From Dipetalonema caudispina (Eukaryota; Nematoda; Chromadorea; Rhabditida; Onchocercidae): a DNA stretch of 64,000 bases. Within the stretch, counting starts at the first letter, position 1. The number at the start of each line of letters is the position of its first letter. The stretch covers positions 1 through 64,000 of the forward strand of contig JABVXV010000192.1 of assembly GCA_013365325.1 (NCBI GenBank), given 5' to 3'. Shown here piece after piece: positions 46,601-59,200 of the stretch. A program made the position numbers and the translations under genes. The notes below the pieces were generated by a model. It had not been told where the DNA came from. It did no database searches and was given only the letters and a program-made list of their open reading frames with translations.

Positions 46601-49600
46601 AATTGAAAATTTTTGAAAAATTTAAAAATATTTCGCTGAATCATTCATCACCTCTTCCATTTTATTTCTTATACTGCTAACTAAATCTATTCGAAAATTT
46701 ACTTCATTTCTTTTCTTTTTTCCTAAAAAAATTTATTTCAAAAATAATTCCTATAAATTATATAAAAAGTATGCCACTTAGAAAATAGTGATAGATTTTA
46801 TCCAGCAGTATAACTCTACTCAAATTATCTTGAGGCACTGATGCCATCTGTTGGCACAAATAGCGCATGAATCAAAGAAAATTATGTTGCTATTTATCTT
46901 TATCAAAAAAAAAAAAATTGATTGCTATCAGAGAAAGGATGCACAAGAATGTTTTTGAGAAATTTAAATTATCTGCAAAATTTGTTGGATTTTATAATCG
47001 GTGAAGATAGAAGAATTTTTGCATAATGACTATCAAAATTAGCAAGTGGATTATCATTATTAGTATTTCATTTAAATGATCCATTAATAATGAAGACCTA
47101 ATGCTGAAGTTTTATTATTCGGATTCTGATTTACAGGATCTAAAATTGTTAGTACGATTGAATATATGAAATCTAATGGAATATTATCATTTAGATCTTT
47201 ACTTAAGCCAGACCATATCATATCATTTTCCTAGGCTTATTGCAATAAAAAGTAGAATTTCTTGGTAGTTCTTCGATCAATAAATTATCGACTAACAATT
47301 ATTCAATTGTTGTTATTCGATCTATCTCGTTTCTTTACGAAATTTTCTTTCATATGATAATACTAATCAATTTTTTCATTTTCTCAACTACTATAATAGT
47401 TGAGGTGTTTAAATTTTCTCAAATCGTTATTATCATCATGATTATTATCATAATTACCATTATCAGTAATATTACTGTCAATAAAATTACTGCTGCCACT
47501 ACTATCATAGCATTATTTTAATTTCATTGCTATTTTTAATGATATTATCATTATTTTTGTTAATGCCATTGTTATTAGCATAACTTTATTCTTGCTATCA
47601 CTTCAATAATAATAACTAACACTAACTGTTGTGACACAAATAATTAATTATTGTTTTTTTCAAATTAAAAATCATATATCGTAAACAAAACAATGATTAT
47701 CAGCCATTACTAAATCATAATTATTTATCATTGCTTCTCATTTTCAGTCGTCAATTCTGATTCCCATGAAATTAATCGAATTTATTTATCAAGAATTAAA
47801 AATTTGGCATACCCTTTTATTGTAAATAGAAGCGGACGAAAGTCGATGTAAAGCTTGGCTGAACACAGCGCTGACAGGCCGACGACGTTGCTTATTTGTG
47901 ACAGATGGAGCTGCTGTTGTAGTATTTTCCTTGTTGTTACAATCAATATCAGTTCGAGATTTACCAAAAATTCGATTTAGAAGCACCGAAGAAGTTATGT
48001 GTAATTTACATTGCTCAATCCCAGATGGAAGATTGGATACTGGTAATGGAGTGTTTGTTGGAATAGCGGAGGTACGATATTGTGGATGAATAGCTATAGG
48101 CGTAGAGAAATGTGATGGAATCAATTTTGGAGGATTCATAGGAGGCGATGATGGTTTGATCAAAGCTGCTGCTTGAAAAGCATTCTCGAGTACGGATTCT
48201 ATTTCTTCCACCTGAAAATTTTACAATTCCTTTAAAACTATGCCGGGTAAAACGTCTTATAAACTAATGAAAAACCATATCCGATAAAATTGATATGATT
48301 GCCTGGTGCAACATAAATATCAAAAAAAGTACTCAATTAATATCACCATTTTGAGTTCTAAATTTAAAAGTTGAATTGCGGATTTTGAAAGAAATCTTAT
48401 TTTGCTATATTATTTACTTTTATAGACTTTACTGCCTTTCATTTTTTCATTTTTTTTTTTTTTTTTTTTTTTTTGATATTTTATCATTTTAGATATAACG
48501 AGAAAACTTTCCAATGTTTTGAAATATATGCCGAAATGTATTGAAAATATGACAAAAAGATCTACTATATCAGATGATATTATCTAATCAATTTTCATCT
48601 AATATGGTTTAATATTTAATTATTCCAATTAATATCTGACCAATTTAATAATAATTATTCAAAATTCGAATAATACATTTGATTTAAATGTTTAAATAAG
48701 GAAAAGAAAATTTTTGGGAGGGAAAGGAGAAAAAATATATAGGACAGCAATATTTTAAAGCTGAGTAAACAAGCAAATAGGATGGAATAAAGAAAATTGT
48801 AATAAATAGGAAAGAATGAAAAGTGAATTTTTTCTTCAGAAGTCGATGTAAACGACAATCGAATATTGGCGGTTGTTTGTGAAAACAGTTGCTTAAAGAC
48901 GGGAATTTTTTTACACTTTCACCCTCCTTAATCATTTTTTTTTCTCAAAATTGTGAATTTGGAAAGCTAAAATTCATCTGATAAAATTGTTTGAACTGTG
49001 CAATATTTGTTGCATTTACATTGTAGAAAATAATCATCTTTTGTGGTATTTTTTTTATTGTTGAGGAATTGTTTGAATTTCGAAAACAGTTCCTTTTTTA
49101 ATTTTTAAAATTCCGAACTTTTTCTTTCACTAGTAAATCAATAAAATTTGCTTGGCTAATACATTCGTTAAACAAAATATATCTGTCGTTATTAAAGACA
49201 AAGATATTAGCTTAAATTATAATAAAATATGAGTATTGATTAACTTATATAATTGTAATACAATTTTAACGGCAATTTCTGATTCTAAACAATAGCCGAT
49301 AATTCCGAAATACTGATCAGTTAATGGATAAATGAGGTAATAAATGATCATAACATCTAAATATTATCGGATTATTTCGTTCATTTCATTTTTTTTGAAT
49401 GAAAGGAAATAACAAATGGTTAGATAGTTTTGGTTTGTGATACTATTCACAAACAAACAGATCAATTATTTTAGTATTTAATAGCAGCAATTCCTGAATA
49501 ATACAAGTGACATAGTTTTCTAAAAATTTAAATACTTAAACATTAATTATTAAATCAATATAGTTTTTATTTATTTCTTACAAAATTTACTCTTCTCTTT

Positions 49601-52600
49601 AAATGAATTAAAAATAATTGAAAAAGAATTTTCTAAGGAAGAATGAATGGTCAAACCTGATGTGATGATTTAGTCTTGAATAAGTGACATAGCCTTCTAT
49701 AAACTTGGCCAGATGGTTCTCGAGCAATATATGCTATTTCATGTCGTTCTGTTCGACCAATTACACAATTCACTCGTCGGATTGATTGACAGAATAGCAT
49801 TCGCTGAATTTTGCTTCATTAGTTAATGTTAGCTCATCAAATTTTCGTCATTTTTCGTCTATTTATTTGTTTGATTAATTAATTCATTTATATATTAATG
49901 ATTTCAAATACTCTATATTCATTTTATCTGTTTAATCAATTAAATATTTCTTCATTTGTTTACTTGCTTTTATATAATGCTTACTTAATTGATCGATAAT
50001 TTGATCCTTTATTTATTCATTCACATAGTATGCATAAATTTGTTTCATAATTACAATACTTCATATGAAATATTTGAAAAAATTCATTAATTTACTTATT
50101 TGTTTAATATTTTATTAAATTTCTCTCTTTCTTTCTTTTCTTGTTTAATATTTTAGTTATTCATTGCATTATGAATAAATAAAATCAAATGTAAAATGTT
50201 ATAAATAAATATCTTTCAGAAGGACGTTTCTTTTTTAACAACTGCTTAACAAAATATATCAAAAGATTATGGCATTGTCAAGTACCGTTCTAATTTTTTC
50301 AATCAATTATTTTGCTTTTCGTTTCCTTTGTCTAAAATCTAAACAGCTTTGTTTTTCTATCACAAAATTGAAAATAAAATTTGATTTTAATCGGTTTATT
50401 GATCAAATAAAAAGGAAAAAGGAGAAAAAACGAAAAAAGGAAAAATATTTGAAAGTATTCAGTTTTTATGAAATTTCACTTTTCATTTTACTTATGAAAA
50501 GACCATTTGCCGAAAATTTCTACGCATTATTCCCTTACTAAATATTAATAACAGCTTTACATTTTGAACAAATAAAATTTTTATTTAACAAAGAAATTAA
50601 AGTTATACTTTTAAATTATGTATAAATGTACTACCTTTCGCATAAAATAAGATACAGAATGGATTATCAAAGTGTTATAACAGTTAAAATAAAAGCAATG
50701 TGACGTAAGATTTCAAGCAAAACAGAAAAACCGAAATGAATGTAAGCCTAATGAATTTTAATTGATTTGAATCATTAACAGTGAGTTAATTAAACAGAAT
50801 ATTTTTTTTTTCTTTGCTTTCAGGATATCAATGCAATATATCATTTGGATCATAATTTTGTAGCTCTGATTTCATATCGTATACTACTGATGATAAATAT
50901 ATTATTTACGAGGTATATTTTTATAAAATATAAATTTTAGGATTTCATTTAACTAAAATATAGTTTTTCTTCGAAATTTCAAGTCCTGTACTTTTAAAAT
51001 CAAGCAAGTAATATGTTGAATTGTTAAATGTTCTGTTAAAATATTCAAAACTTTTATTTCCATAATTTTAAGTTACATGACTTTTTCATACCCTTTAAAT
51101 ACTTCGAATTAATTTACTGCTTTGTAATATAAAACATTTGGAAGAAGAAAAATATTTCGAAAAATCACACAAAGTTGAGCTTCTATCGGTCATTTATTGT
51201 TTTTATTAAATGAAATACAATTTTCCTTGAAAATTTCGGGTCGAATACTTTTTTGGCTTTTCTTTTTTTGCTAATATAAACTGATTGACACTTGAAATTC
51301 TTTGGTAAAAAAAAAAGCAAAAGATAAGAATACAATTTAAATATAAATATTATATTTAAGCAATGTAATTTGGGGCACATATAATGTAATTTTCTTGATA
51401 CAAAGAACTATAAGTTCAGGTAATATAATTTCTAATAGAAGCAATGTAAATAAAAATAAAAGTTGAAATCAAATAGGGATACATGATTTGTGTTCTATAA
51501 CTGTCAATGTACATATTTGAAGATGGAATATAATGATGAATTGAAAGAACTCTGAAGCAAAGTATTTGAACTACGAATATTTCACTAAAAATTAAAATTT
51601 TTATCTTCAAAATTATGTTTACAATATTACGATGAAGAAAAAATATCACTTATTCTTGAACTTAACTCAAATGGAATTGAAATTTTCCATTTCAATTTAT
51701 ATAATAGCATAAAAGGTTTCAATTTATTGGGCGACATTAAAAATAATATTTATCGTTCTTGCATTGCTCCAAATAGGAATTTTAAATTGAAATTAACAAA
51801 TTTTAGCTTTGCAGTTTATTCATATAAAATATATGTTTATGGCTAAGAAGAAAAGGGACTTTTCATTTTATAACAAAGATAAGAGGCATGGATATTCAAA
51901 TTATTTCCATCGAAATATCACCACTTGCTCATCGAAGAAGAAAAGAAATGTGTAATGCAAGTGATATTAAATGATAATAACCTGACTGATAGTGATATCA
52001 GTCAGGTTTTCAATTTTTTCTACATCATATTTGTCGTTTAGTTGAATTCTCGAAATTTGAATAAGTAAAAATATGAAGCAGAGGATAGTTATCATTGTTG
52101 AGGAATGTTGAAAATTAAATTGAAACGAAATTTGATCAAATATCACTCAGTTTCACTATAATTTGGAATTTTCATACATATGTATGTATGTATGTAATAC
52201 TTTTCAAAAGGAAAATTCATTTATTAAGTACGAGAAAAACTTCATCCAAAAAAAAAAAATTGACTTCAAATTCCATTTTAAACTTATTACACCAAATAAT
52301 GTGAAATGCAAAAAAAAAAAAAAAGATTACACATTATGGCAAATAAAAAGTAGCACTGATTGTTTCATTTTGTCCTTCAAAATTTGAGAAAAAAAAAATT
52401 GGTCAATTGATGATGACAACTTCTTTTCATGGCCAATAATATAGCCAACGTATTGATATATTATTGTCGGCTGTTATAACGAAAGTTTTTTTTTTTTTAA
52501 TTTTTAACGGAGTTTGAGTTGAAGAAGAAAGGGTAACATCAAAGGGACCGCTTTGTAATTTTAAATATTCACAATCATTTTTCCTTCTTCCTTTTTCTCT

Positions 52601-55600
52601 CTTTCTCCCTCTCTCTCTTTCCTATCCTCTAAGCATTCCAGCTTGGCCCTAGCATGGGAAATTATAAATTTAACACTTGTGGATAAAACTGTTAAATGTC
52701 ATTTTCTATTGCTAACATTATAATTTTTGTATCTGTTTGTAAAATTTTCAAATCAATATGTTGATTTCATTTAATCATTGATATTGTTGAAAAAGCGAAT
52801 ACCTTGATTACTTTAATCCAGCCTAATTAAAGTCTAGCTAGTTCGATTAATTTAATCAATATCAATTAAAAATTGCAATTTTTCAAAATTATCATCAAAT
52901 GATAGTTTGTGAAGGAAGTTTCGAAATGCTAAACTTCCGGGAAATGTTAGTATTTGTTATTGTTAAGATTCATATCGTTGCAATGCTATTCAATGCCTAA
53001 ATGTCACAGAATTCGAAAATTTCATTATCGGATGTTTGTGATAGTTGCAAGTCTTTGTTGCTTTCAATTCATTACAAAGAATTGAAATTTATCGGATTTT
53101 GAAATTTAGTTAAAAACATTACGAAATAGGAAAAGGATGGAAAGAGAAAAGTTATAGATGAGAGTGGTAAATTTAATTTCATCGTACTTCATTACTTTAA
53201 CTTCAGGATGTCATTAATTACAATTTATCTAATGCCTAATCACAATATATATCGACAACAGCTTATCTCACTATTCAAATTTTAAAATTAAAATTTGTTT
53301 TGTTAAACCTAACATCGATTCAATGAAATCTAACTCATATTCCATTAGTTTAATCTAATTCATTTCAATATATTAAAACAGTGTAATGAAAGATATGCTA
53401 ATTTGATACTAGCTTTAATTACTACAACAACTAATTCATGCTTTAATTAATCACACTTACATACTTTAATTATTGTAATTAGTGAAAAGTATCAGATAGT
53501 ATCTATCATTTATATTATCTGATTTTAATATGCAGTGCAAATAATCAAACGTTACTCATTCGTTCGTTCTGATATTAAAAGGAAGGACAAAAATACTATT
53601 CGAAATGTTATCATTACATAATCCATCATCCAACAAGAAAATATTTCCAAATAATTCGTACTGTTAAATTTAAAATAAATAATAAAGTAATTAACATTTC
53701 CTTCGTCTATTCTATTTTATATGACATATTTATCACTAATTTATTCCTTTTATTAAAAGAAAAAAAAAAAGACAAGTGTTCAATGGAAAATATTCTGATT
53801 TATGAACTATGAAATAAAAAAAAAAAAATGAATTATGACGAAAAAGGAATTTATACATTCCCTTTCTCTTTCTATCTTTTTCTTTTTGATTGAAATACGA
53901 AGAAAGAAATATTTCAATCAAAATTGAAGTTAATTCCATTTTTTTAATCACCAAATAATTCCCACTTTTTTTCTTGCTTTTTTGTTCGGCTACTTCTATA
54001 TTACTTGAAATTATGAAGGAGAAAATTCATTTTCAACAATAGGAATAAATATAAAATAAGAATAATTAAGTGCCAACCAATTTTACGTTTCCATTTTTGC
54101 TACCTCAAATTTCATGTTTTGCAAAAAAAAAAAGAAAATTCATTTGAAATGGTTACTTTTATTATTAAATTTGTTTTGTAAAATCACTAAAAGACTAGAA
54201 TTTATGCAAAGAATTAGCTATTTCGATAGATAAATAATTCCCAGACATAATTTCATATGAAAATGATATATTCTTTCTTTTAAACTAATTCTAAATGATT
54301 CAAATATCATTGAAGACTTAAAATATTAAAAAGCCGCACTATAATGAATTTAGCAGATATATTGTACATTCATGAAATAAAATAATAACAATTATATTCG
54401 AACTTTCGGCTTATGATTTCTGGATAAATTTTGATAAAAAAGGAAATGAATTAAATTGATTATAGATCTTATCTATCTAATCTTGATCGTTATTATAATA
54501 TACAATTGAATATATTGCTTATATTTGTAGTGTGATTATCATGCAAGAGTTACAGTATAATGCTTCACTGATTAAGATGAATTTGAGATTTCTAAATTGA
54601 AGGTTTGTTACAATGATTTGGGATTCATCATTATGATGATGTAAAAATGACCAAATGACCATTACCTCCTATTCCTGTTCCTGTTCTTTCCGGCCCTATT
54701 AAAAAGCTTTGATTCAGTCAAAGATACGAATGCCAAATGGCGCAATGAGCCCTAAACCATTGTTGTATATTATATATTACAAAGATCCTTCCGCTACTTT
54801 TTATGTCCTTTTTTGACCCCTTTGAAGATACAATATCATTGAAACATATGACGGATAAATGCTAAACTATAATAATACTTCCACAACAAGTTCCTGAGTC
54901 ATTTTGCCGGAAAGAATAAAGGAAATTCGGAAAAAGTTTGAATATTAAGCTGATCTTCATTAATAGGAATATTTTGAAATAAAATAAAAGGTAGAAATAG
55001 ATGGAAATTTTGAAGCATTTCAGAAGGAAGTCAAAATGTTGTAAAAAATTCTGATTATTGAGGAAAAAATCGGAAACATAGATAAGATTTATCGTGAATT
55101 TTAAGGGAGATTCTATTGTAAGTTAAAAATTTTCGTGTAATTCTCGGAAAATTTAGGAAATTACTACAAATTTAAATTATCTGAAATTTGATTCTGAATT
55201 TACTAACTTAGCTTTGTGTAGGCTACAAAATTTTTATACTAATTGTATAAGTACCATTAATGATGACTAATTCAAAGAACCAATTTGGGAAAAAGAGCAA
55301 AAAAAATATTAAAATAAATAGTAATAACATTACAATAATAAATGTCATTATTATTTATCAATAATTTTTAAACTTGAAAAGTATATTTTTAATCTGAACA
55401 ACAACAATATTTTGGTATTTGATGTCTCCAAGGACATTGAGTAAAATTTAAAGATACGAATTTAATGAATGTTTGCTCTAGCACTTTGGGATGATCAGTC
55501 AAGGATGAAAGCGATGAATGAATGATTTTATTTTAGAAGAGTGATAAATTGAGATTTTGATGAAAGGAAATAAATCAATTGTCAATTATCCTTTTCTATC

Positions 55601-56283
55601 CTCTCTTTTTCAATTATTCTTACAAATCCTTATTAAAATTATATTCGATAAATAATAGTTGAAAAGGATTAGAAGTGTTACCTCATCATCAACGGCACAA
55701 ACTTTTACACCAGATACGGAAATTGATAGTTGAACAGCAATAGCGGGTTTCCGAGGGACGAATCGATCTAACCGCTGTGATACTAATTCTAGATCGGTTC
55801 CCGGTACCGGGAATGATCCAAGCCACTGAAATAACATTTATAAAAGGAAGAATATCTCGTCAAATCATTTGTTGCTCAAGTAAAACATATCTCTTCTTTC
55901 ATGATCATTGTTTTTATTAAGAATGATGTGAAAAATTCGACCATTTCTGCAGAAATTTATTTGATGCCATAAATTTAACTCAGTCACGGAAGATCGAAAC
56001 GTTTTACACATCATCAAACTTTTTTTGTTTTTATTTGAATTTGCATTGAATTATCAAAAATACCGTTTCCGCTAGTTTTTTGTCCGTTTGGTTTGTTGAG
56101 AGAGCAAAATTTTTACGACAATTCTATCATATTAAGAAGTCCCAAGGAGGAAAATTCTAAAGAGCTTAAGAGGTCATTTATAGCTGATGATTTTTGACTT
56201 TTTATTAATTATGCTGTTAAAGCATATATATGCAAAATGAATCAAACCTCCACATTCCAGGAGAGTGAGAAACCGGGTCGCAT
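43609..56283 (-). CDS. SH2D5: SH2D5-like PTB-SH2 adaptor protein
   Basis: Minus-strand exons in transcript order are 56283-56248, 55825-55682, 49803-49657, 48211-47813, 45666-45526, 45257-45184, 44652-44572, 44078-43907 and 43803-43609. All phases match and give about 462 residues; vertebrate SH2D5 is about 420. The N-terminal PTB domain (about 13-125) shows WLGSFPV, RLDRFVPRKPAIAVQLSIS, MLFCQSIRRV, AYIAREP, LCHLF and a C-terminal helix EEIESVLENAFQ. The order and spacing follow SH2D5 (YVGSFPV... FVARNP... LCHLF). A basic, proline/serine-rich linker precedes a C-terminal SH2 domain (about 316-425: EWIYPIDETL, GALLEQPEGAFVVRFSES, YLIIRNDNGFKL, FPSIPMLVTHHSVMPEQLPCRL). Start ATG 56283 gives a 12-codon first exon; upstream sequence is open, so an earlier start is possible. 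The introns at 49804-55681 and 45667-47812 are large. Gene identity is by domain order, from memory; tensin is the main alternative relative for the SH2 part. Confidence 0.85.
43803..44652 (-). other. SH2 domain exons, FLVR arginine present
   Basis: The SH2 domain spans exons 44652-44572, 44078-43907 and the first part of 43803-43609. The FLVR-equivalent motif reads FVVRFSES, with the phosphotyrosine-binding arginine near residue 359. The end (SALVYQHS-like PMLVTHHSVMPEQLPCRL) resembles tensin-type SH2 domains. It should bind phosphotyrosine, unlike vertebrate SH2D5 as I recall it. Confidence 0.85.
45807..45838. repeat. Perfect 13-bp inverted repeat in intron
   Basis: The arms 45807-45819 and 45826-45838 (TACAGTAATTATC and its complement) flank a 6-nt loop. 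The sequence lies in an intron of the SH2D5-like gene. Confidence 0.8.
47425..47585. repeat. Imperfect ATT/ATC trinucleotide tract
   Basis: This tract of degenerate ATT, ATC and ACT triplets lies in the intron following exon 48211-47813 of the SH2D5-like gene. No ORF is recognisable. Confidence 0.7.
51979..52008. repeat. Perfect 13-bp inverted repeat, 4-nt loop, in intron
   Basis: The arms 51979-51991 (AACCTGACTGATA) and 51996-52008 are exact complements around GTGA. The stem is more GC-rich than its surroundings and lies within the 5.9-kb intron of the SH2D5-like gene. Confidence 0.8.
52175..52195. repeat. Short TATG microsatellite
   Basis: About five tandem TATG units in the large intron of the SH2D5-like gene. 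Confidence 0.8.
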
Positions 56284-59200
56284 ATGTATCAGCAATTCCG
56301 CGAAGAGGGCAGACAAGACGACAGACGATCACTGATGATGTCGAATGGATCAGATAGTTGTAGTCCGAAACAGAATATGGACAACAGGTGGGCAACAATC
56401 TCCGCAACAAATAAAACACACAATTGCGGCAGATAGTTGAAGCAGCAACAGCAGCTGTAGTAGTAGCAACGTAGTAAAAACGAAAGATGGATGAATGAAT
56501 GATGAAAACTGATCTGATCGGCGTAACGTTTCACTCCTTTCAACTACTATAGGACGAAAATTATTTGGTTCCACCTACCACTACTACTACTATCACTACC
56601 ACTACCATCACTGCTACTCCACTACCACTACTATCACAGCTACTACAATTATCGCCACTACATCAACTACTGCGCTACTACAACTTTCAGTTTTTGTTTG
56701 TAAGATGACTATAATGACTGATTTTTCATGAATAATTTATTGTAAAAAAGAAAAATTTGATGTTTTTGGAAAAGGTTTCTTTGTAATCTAACAGTCACTA
56801 CGGATCTGTTTATGTGACATGCTGAGGGAACGGATGTACGACACAATAGTATTAATTAGGGTTATTCAGAGTAATTATCAGGTGCTTTAGTGACACATAT
56901 CATTTGATCGTAACGCATTAAATGGCGAACGGTTGCGATTATTTCGAAAGTGGACAAAAAAGGTCAGAGATAAGTGTTACTTTATAGTTGAAATGGAATG
57001 GGAAAAAGAAGGAAGAACATCTAACATTTACATATTTTCACGAAACAAATCATTTATAACTGAAAAGTACATTTAAGATATTTATTTCAACTTTTACAAC
57101 TGTATTTATCTTTTTCTTTCATTTGGTTGCTTTTTATTTCCATAATGGTTGAATGAAAAGTGATTTAATTAATAAAAATTCTATACCTTACAACAAATTC
57201 TACTTGTGACTTATCCTTTCCTATCACTTTAGATAGAGAAACTTATTGCTATGAAATTGTAACGTACAAAAATGAAATTTAATTCATCTGGATTCCTTAA
57301 ATAATATTAATAACTTATTGCTGAATATATTATTGATTTCTGTTACTTTTAGATATCTACAGTTATATACTAATTCCATTATTTTTGCAAATATCTTTTT
57401 TTGCTCTTCATTATAAATTAAATTAATAAACAAAAACATTTCAAATTTAATTGCTACATATTTATTCCCTGCAATTATACCAATAACAATAACTTATTTT
57501 TTGCAACTTTACTTCGTCCTTCTCCAATTATTAATACTTAAAATGATAAGTCAAATACTTTTTCATCAATTAGCGTTTTTTGTATATTCATTTTAATGTT
57601 GAAATTATTTACATTGTTGCATTATACAAGAAATTCATACCGAAAATTTGTTATTACAATAATTTTACACACTTTTTTCTCACACTAACATATAAAATAT
57701 CATCGAAGAAAATGGTATTGAAGTGTTAGGCTATTTATGCCTCATAAAATCATTCATTTTGTATATGTGTCATACATTCCGTCAAATCATACCAACATGA
57801 AAAGGTAACAATATGAGCCATAAAGTTTAAAGGACAAAAAAAGAATAGCAAAATGATTGTAAGAATTTTTAATAGGCAGTTTGTGGTATTTTTATGATAT
57901 GAGCAAAAATATTTTGGTGGAAATGAAAAGAATAAGTTATGGTTGACAATAATTTCTTATTTCTAATAAAAATTCTTCACAGTTGTAAATGAACAGAAAT
58001 AACAGATATAAAAGTTTTTTTCTTTTCAAAGTTCTGAAGAATTTCCATTACCTGAAGTTGAAATTGTTCCAAATTTTATCTGAAACTTAGTTTTAAAACA
58101 CTAAAATCGAGCATGTAAGATTTTTAATATAGATATAGTAAATTTCAAATTTCAAGAAAATTCTTAGCTGAAAATGGAGAAAACATTAATTACAACAATT
58201 TTGCATTATTCACAAGCACAATATCATAATTTCATATCCCACATAATATGTTTTAAAGCGCTTTGCTAAAATATTTTTGGAATCAAAAAAAATTAACATA
58301 TTCCAAATTTTTTCCTTGAATTTGAAAAAGGATTTTAAAGTTTGTTGTATGAAATTTTACATTACAGTTTTGTTTTTTTTATCGTCGTTTGTTTTGTATA
58401 CATTAAAAGATAACAGTATTTTAATTTTGAAAGGATTCTTGAATTACAGTCTATGTTGTTGCATTATATTAAGAAGTTGGGAAATTTAATTTTGAAAGGA
58501 TTCTTGAAATCATTTGAAGATTGAATTTCTCCTAGTAAATCATCAAGATCGTTTTATTATTAGTGTTGGAAAAATGCTCAAAGAAAACGAAATTGAAAGG
58601 AGAAGTAAAATTTTGAAAAAAGATCTAATGATTTCTAATTTCTCTAATGATGATATTAACATTGTCGTTTGAATAGAAACATTAGATTTATTCTTAAATC
58701 TAAATTTCGACTGAATTAATTTATTAATTAAATAGATTTCTAAGCATATCTAGTATGGAAATATTATTTTGCTAGTACTAATGTAGGAGATTTCTTGAAG
58801 ACCACAAGTGATTTTAATCATTTGAATAGAGCAATGCTGACCATTGGTCACAAAAAAGACAATGAAGATATTTGTCGCAAACTAGTAAAAGCACGAATAA
58901 ACAAATTGAAGTATGAACGATCAGTGTAGCTATAATTGGTACAATGATAACATTGAGTATTATTATTAGGATAAAATTGCTGAATTTTAATTTAAATTGA
59001 GTTCAGTAACTAAGTTTGTTCAAATTAAGTCAACCCTTTTCTCTTTTTTAAAATTATTTGTATTAAACTTAATCAAATCAGTTTTTCAGAATGTTTTTTT
59101 TTTCCTCCTACTACTACTATTACTACCATTTATTGTAATTTTAAATGATTACAAAATTGAATAGAAGAATTGTTATCACATAAAAGTAATGGAATTTGTA

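Larger units (their letters stand above)
49657..55825 (-). other. PTB domain exons of the SH2D5-like gene
   Basis: Two exons (55825-55682 and 49803-49657) separated by a 5.9-kb intron encode the PTB core. The intron interrupts the fold between the strand ending CAVDDE and the strand starting RMLFCQ. The closing helix is in the next exon (48211-47813). Confidence 0.85.

Noticed and set aside
50269..50541. 90-codon ORF with a run of KKEKKRKK
   Set aside because: Lysine-rich low complexity from an A-rich tract inside an intron of the opposite-strand gene.
56174..56574. Three overlapping minus-strand ORFs at the 5' end of the SH2D5-like gene
   Set aside because: They are in different frames from the exon that joins to the PTB domain and derive from triplet-repeat sequence; at most they are 5' UTR.
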